A stretch of 64,000 nt of DNA from JAAYDI01 sp052034005 (lineage in GTDB: Bacteria > Planctomycetota > Planctomycetia > Pirellulales > Pirellulaceae), in contig JBPOJB010000017.1 in the NCBI GenBank assembly GCA_052034005.1, positions 13,996 through 77,995 of the forward strand. Reading direction: 5' to 3'. The position numbers and the translations under genes were made by a program. Of this stretch, positions 17,138 to 26,885 are shown piece after piece. Numbering within the stretch: position 1 is the stretch's first letter; each line of letters starts with the position of its first letter. Under the pieces are notes generated by a model. The model saw only the letters and a list, made by a program, of their open reading frames with translations. It was not told the DNA's origin and did no database searches.

Positions 17138-18379
17138 TCAGGGGTGCGGCGCGCCAGTCTCGGCCGGTCGATCCGCCTGGGCTCCGACGACCGGCGACTC
17201 CGTCACGGCGGACGGCCTCACGGGATCCACCGGGTAGTTGACCCGGGCGCGCTGCAATCCCTGCACGATGATCCAATCGTCGGGTGTCAGAGCCGGCGCG
17301 TTCGGCGCCTTCGTGATGACGCGCATGCCGTCATCCAGCAGCTTGCCCAGCGACACGTCGCGCCGCGAGACGACGTTCTGGTCGTCCACGACGAGCACAT
17401 ACCGCCGCTTCTGGTCGCTCAGGACCGCCGTGTCCGGCACCACCACGGCCAGGTAGGGTGCGGTCACGGGCAGGCGCACGCGCACACGCGATCCCGAAAC
17501 GAACAGGCCGTTCCTGTTCTCCGCCACGCCGCGCACCTGGATGGTGCCCGTATCCGGATCGACTCGGTTGTCCGCGAAATCGATGAGCCCTTCCTGGGGA
17601 AACCCCTCGTCCGAGTCCAGCGCGAAGCGGAAGGGCTGCCGCTGGTCGCGCAGCCGCGGAGGCGGCTGGTCCCCCGCCGCCCGTTGGCGCCCCTTGATAT
17701 AGCGCTGCAAGGACCGCTCGTCGACCGAGAAATACACGTACATCGGATTGGTGGCCACGATGGTCGTCAACAGCGGATCGCTCCCGCCCGCGTTGACCAG
17801 GTTCCCCTCGGTGAGTTGCGCGCGGCTGATCTGGCCGGCAATGGGCGCTTTGATTTGGGCGTACTCCAGCTCCAGCTGGCACTGCCTGACTTCCTCTCTC
17901 TTGGCGGCGACCTGGGCCTCGTACGACTCCGCATCCGCCTGGGCCTTCTCCAGCTCCTGCTTGCTCACCGCGCCCGACTTGATCAGCTCCAGGTACCGCG
18001 CGACATCCCGCTCGGCCGCCACCTGTTGGGCTTCCAAGGCCCGGACCTGGGCGGTCGCCTGATCGACCTGCACCTGGAACGGCCGCGGATCCAGGTCGAA
18101 CAGGGGCTGGTCCTTTTCCACCAGGTCACCGTCCTGGAAGTGGATCTTCTGGATATGCCCGCGGACGCGCGACCGCACCTCCACGACCGCGGAGGACTCC
18201 AACCATCCGTTGTACTCGTCCTCATCGACCAGCTCGCGCTGGCTGGGGCGGGCGACGTCCACTTTCGGCGGCGCCGGCGCCGTGGCCGCCAGCGGCGGCC
18301 GGCCGCAGCCGGTCAGCGCTGCGCCCAGCATCGTGAGGGCGAGCCATCGCAACAGCGTGCAATTGCCTGGCGTGTACAT
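17138..18379 (-). CDS. RND periplasmic adaptor lipoprotein (membrane fusion protein)
   Basis: This 413-residue adaptor links the RND pump to an outer-membrane channel. It has a lipoprotein signal with lipobox LTGC (Cys25), a lipoyl/barrel-sandwich half ('VRGHIQKIHFQDGDLVEKDQPLFDLD'), a coiled-coil hairpin (residues about 100-165, rich in E, Q, A and K), the second lipoyl half ('IKAPIAGQISRAQLTEGNLVNAG'), and beta-barrel and membrane-proximal domains. The start at 18379 has GGGAGA just upstream. It is divergent from a hybrid histidine kinase gene, which might control it. Confidence 0.9.
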   Translation of the reverse strand: MYTPGNCTLLRWLALTMLGAALTGCGRPPLAATAPAPPKVDVARPSQRELVDEDEYNGWLESSAVVEVRSRVRGHIQKIHFQDGDLVEKDQPLFDLDPRPFQVQVDQATAQVRALEAQQVAAERDVARYLELIKSGAVSKQELEKAQADAESYEAQVAAKREEVRQCQLELEYAQIKAPIAGQISRAQLTEGNLVNAGGSDPLLTTIVATNPMYVYFSVDERSLQRYIKGRQRAAGDQPPPRLRDQRQPFRFALDSDEGFPQEGLIDFADNRVDPDTGTIQVRGVAENRNGLFVSGSRVRVRLPVTAPYLAVVVPDTAVLSDQKRRYVLVVDDQNVVSRRDVSLGKLLDDGMRVITKAPNAPALTPDDWIIVQGLQRARVNYPVDPVRPSAVTESPVVGAQADRPAETGAPHP

Positions 18380-18583
18380 GAAATCTCCCTCGAAAGAGAA
18401 CCACGGACCCGTGCAGGTATTCCGGCTGGAAGACGCCCAGTCTAGGCCCGGGAGCCGTTTCCCGCCAGACCCTCGCCGGGGCTTCGCAGGGTCGGCTCCG
18501 CTCAGGTCGCCTCCCGCTTGGCGCCCGGAGGCGCATCCTGGATGCGGCACGCTGGGCCGCACCTCTGGATGCCGTGGTTCCGC

Positions 18584-18589
18584 TACAAT
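18584..18589 (+). promoter_or_regulatory. possible -10 element of the histidine kinase gene
   Basis: TACAAT lies 58 bp before the kinase ATG in the divergent gap. The -35 region at ideal spacing is poor, so the call is weak. Confidence 0.25.
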
Positions 18590-18647
18590 GGGCTGTATCC
18601 GGGATTGGCGCGAGTTCTTCGCTGGTCCACGGAGGAGTGGCCGACCG

Positions 18648-21485
18648 ATGCGCATCATCCACAAGCTGTTGCTGGCGACCGTGCTTCCCGCGCTGTTGAT
18701 CTGGACTGTGGGGATCTATGCGACGCGTGTGAGCCAGCGCAGCTTGCGGGAGTCGATCGAAGCCACAGCCCTGGCTCGTGCCCGAGCCGTGATCGACGAG
18801 ATCGATCGGATCGTGCAGATCCGGATGGGGGAATGGGAGGCCTACGCACGCTGTGACCTGGTCCAAACGACGCTGGCCGCGTCCAATCAGGCGTTTGCCG
18901 CGAGCCCCGATCCGATCTCGATGATGGACGAGCGGGACGCGCAGTGGCAGGCGGCGCCGCTCGACGCGCCGACGGAGTTGATGCGGTCGCTGACGGAGAA
19001 CCCGTTGGCCCACGACCTGCGCGCCTGGGTGGATAAGCTGGGCGAGCGGGCCGGCTACCCCGTGTTTGGCGAGGTGTTCTTGACGAACCGGTACGGCGCC
19101 AATGCGGCCCAGACGGGCCGGACGTCGGATTATCGCCAGGATGACGAGGAGTGGTGGCAACGCGCCGAGCAGGACGGCGTGTATGTGAGCGACGTCAGCT
19201 TCGACGACAGCTCCGACCTGCACTCGGTCGACATCTGCCTTCGCGTGGAAGAGGAGGATGGTGACACGTTGGGGGTCCTGAAGGCCGTGATGAACATCCA
19301 GGAGGTCATCCGCGTGATCGATGATCGGTCGCTGGCGTACCACGGCGAAGACCGCCTCGTGTTGTTCACGCGGGACGGCCACATCATCCGGGAGGGCAAT
19401 CAGGCGACGGAAGCGTCGCTGGCAGACGGGTTGTTCTACTTCGTCGGCGTGCCGCCGCTCGACGCGGACTTCCCGCAGCGGGTCGCGTATCGCGTCGACC
19501 CGCAGACGGGCGAACAGCGGATCGGGGCCTTCGCGCTTTCGCAAGGTTACGGGAACTTCGACGGGCTCGGCTGGATCGTGCTCGACGAGCGGCAGGCATC
19601 GCAGGTGTTCGCGCCGGTGGACCAGTTGCGGCATCGGATCATCTGGCTGTCGTTCCTGGCGACGATCCTGGCCGTATCGATCGGGGGGCTGATCGCCTTG
19701 TCGCTGTCGCAGCGGGTGGGGCGGCTGGCGGACGCGACGGACGCGATCGGCCGCGGAGAATTCGACACGACCGTGAAGGTCCGCGGCCGCGACGAGATCG
19801 CGCGCTTGGCGGACCGCTTCAACCGCATGAGCGCGGAGCTGAAGCGCGTCAACCAGGACCTGATCGAGGCGCGGGACGAGGCCGACAAGGCGAACCGGGC
19901 GAAGAGCTCGTTCCTGGCGAACATGAGCCACGAGATCCGCACGCCGATGAACGGCATTATCGGCATGAGCGAACTGCTGGCGCTTTCCCCGTTGACGGCC
20001 GAGCAACGGGACTACCTGAACCTGATCCAGCAGTCCGCGGACGCGCTCCTGCACCTGCTGAACGACATCCTCGACTTCTCCAAGATCGAAGCCGGCAAGC
20101 TGGAGCTGGAGCAGATCGCGTTCAACCTGCGCGACTGTGTCGGCCAGACCGGCCAGGCCTTATCCATCCGCGCGGCGGAGAAGAACCTGGAGATGGCCTG
20201 CCGGATCGCGCCGGAGGTGCCCGAGATTCTGCTGGGCGACCCTGGCCGGCTGCGGCAGATCATCGTGAACCTGGTCGGGAACGCGATCAAATTCACGGAG
20301 CAGGGCGAGATCGTGTTAGACGTGAGCCAGGTGTCGCGCGTGGGAGATCGCCTGCGGCTGCACTTCTCGCTCCGAGACACGGGGATCGGCATCCCGGCCG
20401 ACAAGCAGGCCAGGGTCTTCGAGGCCTTCGGGCAGGCCGACGCGTCGACCACGCGCCAGTTCGGCGGCACCGGGCTGGGACTCACGATCTCGTCGCAGCT
20501 GGTCCAGTTGATGCACGGCGAGATCTGGCTCGAAAGCGAAGTCGGTCGGGGAACGACGTTCCATTTCACCGCCGAGTTCCAGGTGGCGGAGGGAGCGGCC
20601 GCCCGGGAGTCCGCCGAGCTGTCATCGCTCAGCGGGATGCGGGCGTTGATCGTGGACGACAACCAGACGAACCGCCGCATCTTCGACGAGATCCTGAGGT
20701 ACTGGCAGATGCAGACCGTCTGCGCGGACACGCCGTTGGGCGGCCTGGCGGCGCTCTCCGAAGCAACGGCCGACGGCGCACCCTTCGACGTGGTGCTCCT
20801 CGACTACATGATGCCCGGGCTCGACGGCTTCGAGTTCGCCGAGCGCGTGCGGGCCGATGCGCGGCTGCGCGCCACGGAGATCATCATGGTCTCGTCCGCG
20901 ACGCAGCTGGGCCACGTCGAGCGCTGCCGTCAGCTGGGCATCGCCCGGTATCTCACCAAGCCGGTGCTCCAGTCGGAGTTGCTCAATTCGTTGCTGAGCC
21001 TGACGTCCGCGGAACCCGCGCGGGTCGCCGCCGTCACCCCGGCGCCGGCCGACGCGGCCCGCCCGCCCGCTCGGCAACTCAAGATCCTGTTGGCCGAGGA
21101 TGGGCTCGTCAATCAGCGGGTGGCGGTGGGGCTCTTGCGCATGCGCGGCCACGAAGTGACTGTCGCGGAGGACGGCCGGCAGGCCGTGGCAGCCTGGGAG
21201 AGCGGCGCGTTCGATCTGATCCTGATGGACCTGCAGATGCCCGAAATGGACGGGTTCGAGGCGACCGCCGCGATCCGCGAGAAGGAGAAACGCTCCGGCC
21301 GGCACATCCCGATCGTCGCCATGACGGCCAGCGCCATGAAAGGGGACCGGGAGCGGTGCCTCGCAGCCGGCATGGACGGCTACGTCGCCAAGCCGATCGA
21401 ACGCGACCAGCTCTACGCCGCCATCGACCGGCTCATCGGGCCGACCGCGGCCGCCGAACGGACGACGGGCGAGGCGGGAGGCTGA
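18648..21485 (+). CDS. hybrid sensor histidine kinase with two receiver domains
   Basis: The 945-residue membrane kinase has TM1 (residues 5-25), a large extracytoplasmic sensor region of about 300 residues (dCache-like, acidic), TM2 (around 330-350) and a HAMP domain. A HisKA follows with the phospho-His at about residue 428 (SHEIRTPMNG), then HATPase_c ('NLVGNAIKFTEQG', 'DTGIGIPADK', 'GGTGLGLTIS'). Two receiver domains have Asp at about 719 (LLDYMMPG) and about 861 (LMDLQMPEMDG); the second begins AEDG, where most have EDN. There is no Hpt domain, so phosphate must go to a separate protein. GGAGGAG precedes the start. It diverges from the RND operon; a regulatory link is only suggested by position. 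Confidence 0.92.
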   Translation: MRIIHKLLLATVLPALLIWTVGIYATRVSQRSLRESIEATALARARAVIDEIDRIVQIRMGEWEAYARCDLVQTTLAASNQAFAASPDPISMMDERDAQWQAAPLDAPTELMRSLTENPLAHDLRAWVDKLGERAGYPVFGEVFLTNRYGANAAQTGRTSDYRQDDEEWWQRAEQDGVYVSDVSFDDSSDLHSVDICLRVEEEDGDTLGVLKAVMNIQEVIRVIDDRSLAYHGEDRLVLFTRDGHIIREGNQATEASLADGLFYFVGVPPLDADFPQRVAYRVDPQTGEQRIGAFALSQGYGNFDGLGWIVLDERQASQVFAPVDQLRHRIIWLSFLATILAVSIGGLIALSLSQRVGRLADATDAIGRGEFDTTVKVRGRDEIARLADRFNRMSAELKRVNQDLIEARDEADKANRAKSSFLANMSHEIRTPMNGIIGMSELLALSPLTAEQRDYLNLIQQSADALLHLLNDILDFSKIEAGKLELEQIAFNLRDCVGQTGQALSIRAAEKNLEMACRIAPEVPEILLGDPGRLRQIIVNLVGNAIKFTEQGEIVLDVSQVSRVGDRLRLHFSLRDTGIGIPADKQARVFEAFGQADASTTRQFGGTGLGLTISSQLVQLMHGEIWLESEVGRGTTFHFTAEFQVAEGAAARESAELSSLSGMRALIVDDNQTNRRIFDEILRYWQMQTVCADTPLGGLAALSEATADGAPFDVVLLDYMMPGLDGFEFAERVRADARLRATEIIMVSSATQLGHVERCRQLGIARYLTKPVLQSELLNSLLSLTSAEPARVAAVTPAPADAARPPARQLKILLAEDGLVNQRVAVGLLRMRGHEVTVAEDGRQAVAAWESGAFDLILMDLQMPEMDGFEATAAIREKEKRSGRHIPIVAMTASAMKGDRERCLAAGMDGYVAKPIERDQLYAAIDRLIGPTAAAERTTGEAGG

Positions 21486-21579
21486 GCGCCGGCCGGATCT
21501 TGACGGCCGCGCAGGACCATCGCCTGTCCGCGGTCGGCGCGCGGGCGGACCGGCGACGGCAATTGAGCCTGCGCGGATG

Positions 21580-22974
21580 TCACTTCCAGTGCGTCCGGAC
21601 GAAGTCCTCGGTTTCCGGCAGGCCGCCCTGCAGGACCAGGTAGCCGTTGTGCGGCTCGCGGGGCGTGATCTCGTGGTTGATCACCTTCCGCATCAGGCGT
21701 GTCACTTCCGCATGGTCGTGCGTATGGCCGAGCACCCAGCCGAGCTTCATCAGCGCCGTCTCGGGCAGCATGTTATCCAGCGGCACGACGCCGATGTCCA
21801 GCAGGTCGCGGCCCGTGTCGTACACGTACATCTGGGCGAATCCCCACAGCGTCTGCACGGTCATCACGACATGCACGCCCTGCCCGATGGCGCGCTCGAG
21901 CGCCGGGAAGATCGGCCGGTTCACATGCCCCAACCCCGTGCCGGCAATGACGATCCCCCGGTATCCGGCTCCGACCAGCGCATCGATCAGGTCGGGCTTC
22001 ATGCCGGGATAGTAGTACAGGATCGTGACGCGGTCGTCGTATGCGGCGTCAATCCGGACTTGCCGCGTGCGGTCGCGCGGCAGGTAGTCATCGGTCAGCA
22101 GGTCGAGCGCCTCGATGGACACGCGGCACAGCGGGATATCGCCGATGGTGCGGAACGTGCTGCGATAGGACGAGTGCATTTTGCGGCAGCGCGTGCCGCG
22201 GTGCAGCAGCCCGTACTGGTCGGAGGTCGGCCCGAACATGCAGATCTGGACCTCCGCGATGGGGCTGTGTCCGGCCGTCTTGACGGCGTGGATCAGGTTC
22301 AATGCCGCATCGCTCGACGGCCGGTCGCTGCTGCGCTGGCTGCCGACCAGCACGATGGGCACCGGGCTGTCCTGCACCATGAAGCTGAGGATGGCCGCCG
22401 TGTGGCCCATCGTATCGGTGCCGTGACCGATCACGATGCCGTCGGCGCCTCGGCGGATCTCCTCGCCCACGGCCTCGGCCAGCGCGGCGTAGTGCGGCCA
22501 GGCCATGTTCTCGGAGAAGACGCCGAAGATCTTCCGAGTGGTCATGTTGGCGATCTGCGCCAGCTCGGGCACGGCCCCGTAGAGCTCGCCGGGGGTGAAG
22601 GCCGGGATCACGGCGCCGGTGCGATAGTCCAACCGCGAGGCGATCGTGCCTCCCGTGCCCAGCAATGTGACGCTGGGCAGCTCGTTCGTTTTCGGGAACA
22701 CCTTCTCCGGGATCCGATAGACGGCTTCCTTATGACCCAGCTGTTGGACGGCCGCGATGCGATCGACGTGGATGCCGACGTTGTACCCGGTCTTCTGTTT
22801 GAGCACGATGTGCAGGTCGTCCGCATGCTCGCTGCGAGGCAGGATCACCCCCTCGAACACGCTCCCCGCGTCGTTGACCACCCGCACGTCGCTCCACACG
22901 CGCACTCCCCACGCCACGAGCCGCTCGCGCGCCAGGCCGCGATAGCCCTTCAGCGCATCCGGCTGATCGTTCAT
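21580..22974 (-). CDS. gatD: archaeal-type Glu-tRNA(Gln) amidotransferase subunit D
   Basis: GatD is the asparaginase-like subunit that releases ammonia from glutamine for GatE. The 464-residue protein has a small N-terminal barrel (residues about 20-85) and an L-asparaginase I-type domain. Its catalytic set appears complete: Thr110 (GTGGTIAS), Thr186/Asp187 (GHGTDTMGHTA) and a Lys at about 232 after 'SSDAALNLIHAVK'. The N-terminal barrel and the 'GSQRSSDRPSSDA' segment separate GatD from plain asparaginases. The ATG overlaps the gatE stop by four bases. GatDE is regarded as the archaeal route to Gln-tRNA, so its presence among plainly bacterial genes is notable. GC content looks like the neighbours', which argues against recent transfer. 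Confidence 0.92.
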   Translation of the reverse strand: MNDQPDALKGYRGLARERLVAWGVRVWSDVRVVNDAGSVFEGVILPRSEHADDLHIVLKQKTGYNVGIHVDRIAAVQQLGHKEAVYRIPEKVFPKTNELPSVTLLGTGGTIASRLDYRTGAVIPAFTPGELYGAVPELAQIANMTTRKIFGVFSENMAWPHYAALAEAVGEEIRRGADGIVIGHGTDTMGHTAAILSFMVQDSPVPIVLVGSQRSSDRPSSDAALNLIHAVKTAGHSPIAEVQICMFGPTSDQYGLLHRGTRCRKMHSSYRSTFRTIGDIPLCRVSIEALDLLTDDYLPRDRTRQVRIDAAYDDRVTILYYYPGMKPDLIDALVGAGYRGIVIAGTGLGHVNRPIFPALERAIGQGVHVVMTVQTLWGFAQMYVYDTGRDLLDIGVVPLDNMLPETALMKLGWVLGHTHDHAEVTRLMRKVINHEITPREPHNGYLVLQGGLPETEDFVRTHWK

Positions 22975-24935
22975 ACCTGCTGCTCCAAGAGGTCCTGCAG
23001 TGCCCGGGCCACATCCCGCGCCGGGACGCGCCCCCGCAGCGTCTTCATCGCCACGCCCATCAGGAACCGGTGCCGCTGCCGCCACGTCCCGTCAGGGTGG
23101 TCCGGCAGCCGGGCGGCGACCAACTGCCGCAGGTCGTCCCGCCACAGCTCGGGGGCGCGCCCGAACCCCTGCTGCTCCACGAGCTCCGCCACGGGGCGCG
23201 CGCGGTGGCGGGCCATGTCCGCCACCAGCGGCAGGATCACGTCCCCCAGCACCGGGCGTGCGCCGATCGCCCGGAACAGCTCGCACCACCGCGCGTCGCT
23301 GATCCGCTCGACCGCCGCGCGCCGGCGGCGGAGCCCCTTGAGCTGCTGGCCGAAGAAGAAACAGGCATGCCGGATGTCCGCCCCGGCGTCCCGCACCACC
23401 AGATCCACCAGCCGCGCGCCGCCGCGTCGGATCAGGTAATGGATGATCGGGACCGGCACGCCGGCCTGCCGGTAACGCGCCTCGCGCGACCACGGCGGTT
23501 CGGGCAGCCCGGCGGCCAGCCGCGCCACATGGGACCGCTCGATCCGCTGCGGCGGACTGTCCGTGTCCGGATACATGCGATCGGGCCCGGGCAGGATCCG
23601 TTCGAAGAACGTCGTGCCGTCGGCAAACGGCTGACGCGTTTCGGGCGGGACGCCGACCGTCGCATCCGCATAGCGCTGCCGGATCTCCTCGGCCGCACAG
23701 ATGGTGTCGCGCTCGACGCCCCATACCACCAGGACGATGTCGTCGACCAGGCAGCCGGTCTTCTCCTTCAATCGCCGCAGCTCCTGCGTGGCGCCCGCGT
23801 AGTCCGGCCACTTCTCGCTGTGCAGCAGGATCGGCTGCTGGTCCAGGCACGCAATGACTTGGACGCGTCCGACCAGTTCGTGAGCGAAGCTCAGATCCGG
23901 CTGGGTCGGCCACGACAAGGTGCCGGCCAGCCCGGGGAGTCGCACGGCGCGCACGCAGAACGGCCCGTCCAACATCTCGAACCCCACGCGATAGCCGTGC
24001 TCCTGCTTGTACGCGGCGAACGCCTCGCGACGCAAGTACGCCAGCGGCGATGCGGCGAACAGGTCGGTCACGTCCGTGTGCTGGCACTGGATCGAGGCGG
24101 GAGTCGTGAACCCGCGCCGATGCAACTCGTCCCGCAGCCGCAACAGGTTCACCTGCCGCACCGCCTCGCCATGGACCAGTCCCGGCGCCCAGCTGGCCTG
24201 GGGCACCCCCTTGATCTCCACCCGGCTCCCGCCACGCACCGACACGTTCACGTCCTGCCGGCTGGCGCCGATCCCCACGCGCACGTGCCCGGTGCTGCGG
24301 CAGACCCGCCCGATCAGCAGAATCGCCTCCGCGACCTCTTCCGGCGTGCGCAGGTCCGGCTCGGTCACCGTCTCGATCAGCGGCATGCCCAGCCGATCGG
24401 TGCGCCAGACAATCAGGTGCCCGCGGTCGGACACTTCCCGGCAACTGTCCTCCTCGACACTCACCTGCGTGATGCGGATCTGTCGCCCGCGAAACGGCAG
24501 TTGCCCGTTCACGCCGACGATGGCCGTGCGCTGGAACCCGGTGGGGATCGAGCCGTCCAGGTACTGTTTGCGCGCGATGTGCACTTCGTCCACGATGTCG
24601 CAGCCGAGCATCAGGCATTGTTCGATGGCGATGTCCAGCGCGTGGGTGTTCATGAGGAACGGCGGTGTATCGTCCATCTCGTAGGTGCACACGTTGCTGC
24701 GATGCAGCAGGTAGACGATGTTCTTCTTCGTCTTGAACTCCATCAGTGCCGTGCCGTCGTACTCGCCCAGCTCGGAGAGCGTCGGCCGCATGTGGCGCAG
24801 GACCGTCCCGTCATGTTCGCGCGTGTACAGGCCGGCCGGGCAGCGGCAGAAGAGCTTGCGCTGGGTGAGCAGTTGTTGGTGGACTTCCAGCCCGCAGATC
24901 AGGCCGATTCCGGCATAGTCGATAGGCTGTGGCAT
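22971..24935 (-). CDS. gatE: archaeal-type Glu-tRNA(Gln) amidotransferase subunit E
   Basis: This 654-residue protein is a full-length GatE, the kinase/transamidase subunit that converts misacylated Glu-tRNA(Gln) to Gln-tRNA(Gln). The GatB/E core is clear at the N-terminus ('GLICGLEVHQQL', 'KLFCRCP', 'RKQYLDGSIPTGFQRT', 'QVSVEEDSCREVS', 'DRLGMPLIETVTEPDL', 'QDVNVSV'). The middle part (about 260-430) carries the GatE-specific AspRS/GAD-like insertion that GatB lacks. The end is the helical/YqeY tail, which recognises tRNA. The start has AGGA upstream. It follows a ceramidase-like gene by 78 bp and is coupled to gatD. Whether the genome also has GatCAB or GlnRS cannot be seen. Confidence 0.93.
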   Translation of the reverse strand: MPQPIDYAGIGLICGLEVHQQLLTQRKLFCRCPAGLYTREHDGTVLRHMRPTLSELGEYDGTALMEFKTKKNIVYLLHRSNVCTYEMDDTPPFLMNTHALDIAIEQCLMLGCDIVDEVHIARKQYLDGSIPTGFQRTAIVGVNGQLPFRGRQIRITQVSVEEDSCREVSDRGHLIVWRTDRLGMPLIETVTEPDLRTPEEVAEAILLIGRVCRSTGHVRVGIGASRQDVNVSVRGGSRVEIKGVPQASWAPGLVHGEAVRQVNLLRLRDELHRRGFTTPASIQCQHTDVTDLFAASPLAYLRREAFAAYKQEHGYRVGFEMLDGPFCVRAVRLPGLAGTLSWPTQPDLSFAHELVGRVQVIACLDQQPILLHSEKWPDYAGATQELRRLKEKTGCLVDDIVLVVWGVERDTICAAEEIRQRYADATVGVPPETRQPFADGTTFFERILPGPDRMYPDTDSPPQRIERSHVARLAAGLPEPPWSREARYRQAGVPVPIIHYLIRRGGARLVDLVVRDAGADIRHACFFFGQQLKGLRRRRAAVERISDARWCELFRAIGARPVLGDVILPLVADMARHRARPVAELVEQQGFGRAPELWRDDLRQLVAARLPDHPDGTWRQRHRFLMGVAMKTLRGRVPARDVARALQDLLEQQV

Positions 24936-25013
24936 TGCAGGTCCTGGTGTCCCGAATCATCGCCGGGTCGGCGGACGACGTCCCCTCCATCAAGCCGGTT
25001 CGCCGCAGGGCCG

Positions 25014-26492
25014 TTAAGACGCCGGTGCAGCAGCCTCCTCCGCCGCCTCCCGCAACAGCTGCACGGCCGTCTCCGCCAGGATTTCACCGGAGCCGGGCTG
25101 AAGCGCCGCGTTGGTCACTTCGTAGCTGCCGACCGCATAGGCCACGCGCGTCGGGATGTAGATCGTCTCGACGCAGTTGCACAGCTCCACCACCAGCGTG
25201 GTCCGGAACGGCGAAGCCTGCTTGATGGACAGCCCCAGGTTCACAAACGCCTCGCCCGGCAGGCAGACGATCGCCAGGTCCTGGCCCAACGCGATCACCT
25301 GCACGTCGATCGGCAGGTAGTCGCCGACGCCGGCCCAGACGCGCGACAGCCCCCAGGTGATCGTCTCGCCGGGCGCGGCCAGCGGCGGGTGATGCTGCAA
25401 CTGGTCCAGAACCAGCGTCTTGTAGGCGGTGACCAGCGCGTAGAACTCAACATCCTTGCCCGCCTTGGCGTCGGCCACCAGCGGCAGTGCGCGCGCGACA
25501 TCCTCGGCCGTGACCTTCTGGAGCGGTACCCGCACCTGCGCCGTGCGATAGCGCAGCGTGGGCTGCTCAATGCGCGCCAGCTGCGGCAGCCCGGCCCGCA
25601 CGGTTTCGCTCAACGCCCCCCCGATGAAGTCGGTCTTGTTCGTCGTTGTCGCCACGGGGTCGACGTGATTGATGTCGCCGCAGCAGCCGTTGCCGAAGAT
25701 GGAGATCACGTCCTCGCCCAGCGTCTGACGCAACATCTGCTCGACGTAGTACGGATAGTCGGCCGCCCATTGCGTCCCGCCCACCGTGTCCAAGTGCAAC
25801 GCGAAGTTCGTCATCGCGCCCAGCGGCTTGTCGCCGTCGGCCGCCCGCACCAGCACTACACTCACATCCGGGTCGATCGGCCCCGCCGCGCGCACGACCT
25901 CCGGATTGTCCAGCCGCATCCAGGTCCGAACGCTGCCGTCGCGCATCACGAACCGCCGGTTGAACGAGATCGGCGTCTCCTGCCGGAACGTGCCGGCCGA
26001 GACGGTCGCCGGTTGGACACCGGCCTGCGCACGAACGATGGCCTCGACGATGCCGTCGATCAGTCTCGCGGCGTACCGCTGCCGGCCCTCGGCGGCCGGC
26101 GCGCCGAGATACTGGTACAGGTCGAACGTATAGTCCGGCGCGGTGTGCGAGTGCGTACCGGCCAACACGATGTTCGCGGCGGGGATGCCGGTGCGGGCGG
26201 AGGCGAGCCGGCGGACTTCGCTCGACAGGTCGGCGGCGATCCCGATCAGATCGCAACCCACGAACGCCACCTGCAGGTCCCCTTCACACAGCACGATCGC
26301 CTTGGCCTTGAGCGGGTTGATCGTGCCGGTCGCCAGGCGCTCGAAGTAGTACCCCGCCATCGGAAAGCCCTCGGGGGGCGTGATGTCCGTCTCGGCCAGA
26401 CCGATGCGCAGGCTCGGCGGCTCGACGGCCGAAGCGCTCGAGAGACCCAGAGTCAACAGCCCGCACCAGAGATATCGTGCCCATGAGTTCAT
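25014..26492 (-). CDS. secreted neutral/alkaline ceramidase-like protein (copy 1)
   Basis: The 492-residue protein has a signal peptide (residues 1-22) and matches the N-terminal catalytic domain of neutral/alkaline non-lysosomal ceramidases: 'RIGLAETDITPPEGFPMAGY', 'VAFVGCDLIGIAADL', 'LAGTHSHTAPD', 'NFALHLDTVGG' and 'GNGCCGDINHVDP'. These His-rich segments form the zinc site. Many planctomycetes carry numerous proteins of this family without a proven lipid substrate, so 'ceramidase' is a family label only. The start at 26492 has GGAGA upstream. It is divergent from a second, quite different copy and lies just upstream of gatE. Confidence 0.85.
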   Translation of the reverse strand: MNSWARYLWCGLLTLGLSSASAVEPPSLRIGLAETDITPPEGFPMAGYYFERLATGTINPLKAKAIVLCEGDLQVAFVGCDLIGIAADLSSEVRRLASARTGIPAANIVLAGTHSHTAPDYTFDLYQYLGAPAAEGRQRYAARLIDGIVEAIVRAQAGVQPATVSAGTFRQETPISFNRRFVMRDGSVRTWMRLDNPEVVRAAGPIDPDVSVVLVRAADGDKPLGAMTNFALHLDTVGGTQWAADYPYYVEQMLRQTLGEDVISIFGNGCCGDINHVDPVATTTNKTDFIGGALSETVRAGLPQLARIEQPTLRYRTAQVRVPLQKVTAEDVARALPLVADAKAGKDVEFYALVTAYKTLVLDQLQHHPPLAAPGETITWGLSRVWAGVGDYLPIDVQVIALGQDLAIVCLPGEAFVNLGLSIKQASPFRTTLVVELCNCVETIYIPTRVAYAVGSYEVTNAALQPGSGEILAETAVQLLREAAEEAAAPAS

Positions 26493-26885
26493 GATGGTTC
26501 TCCACACTCGTCGATTCCCGGTCCGCCCGCGGCAACCACAACGCCGCCCCGCTGCGCGAAGGGCCGAGCTGTCGCGCAGCACATGCCGACGTCCAGTCTA
26601 CCCGGTTTCACACGACCCTGCACGACCCGGGGGGGGCCGCGCGGGCGCCGGGAAATCTCCGCGACCGGTGATTGCATCGACGACCCGGTTGGACGACGAT
26701 GCAGCCTGGGGCGGTCGAGGCAGACTCCGCGGGTTTGTCGTCGTCCGGCGGCCGCCGTGCCGGCTGCCGGCGTTGTGCGACGGCCTGGGCCGCGCGGCGG
26801 CATCTACCGCGGTGTGGACGCGAGGGGAACAGGCCTGCGGACGCTCCGTTTCCATGTACCTTCGAGTGACGCGTGGAGATCTGTC
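26493..26885. other. divergent intergenic region between the two ceramidase-like genes
   Basis: A 393-bp gap that must hold both promoters. I see only the two ribosome sites, and no convincing -35/-10 pair, repeat or RNA gene. It is GC-rich, with one run of eight G at about 26630. Confidence 0.5.

Noticed and set aside
13161..17237. Plus-strand open frame of 1358 codons over the RND pump gene
   Set aside because: It is the antisense of a clear RND transporter; its protein is an Arg/Asp/Gln/His-rich shadow without structure.
23070..26486. Plus-strand open frame of 1138 codons over gatE and the ceramidase-like gene
   Set aside because: The minus-strand genes are unmistakable family members; the plus frame is composition-driven.
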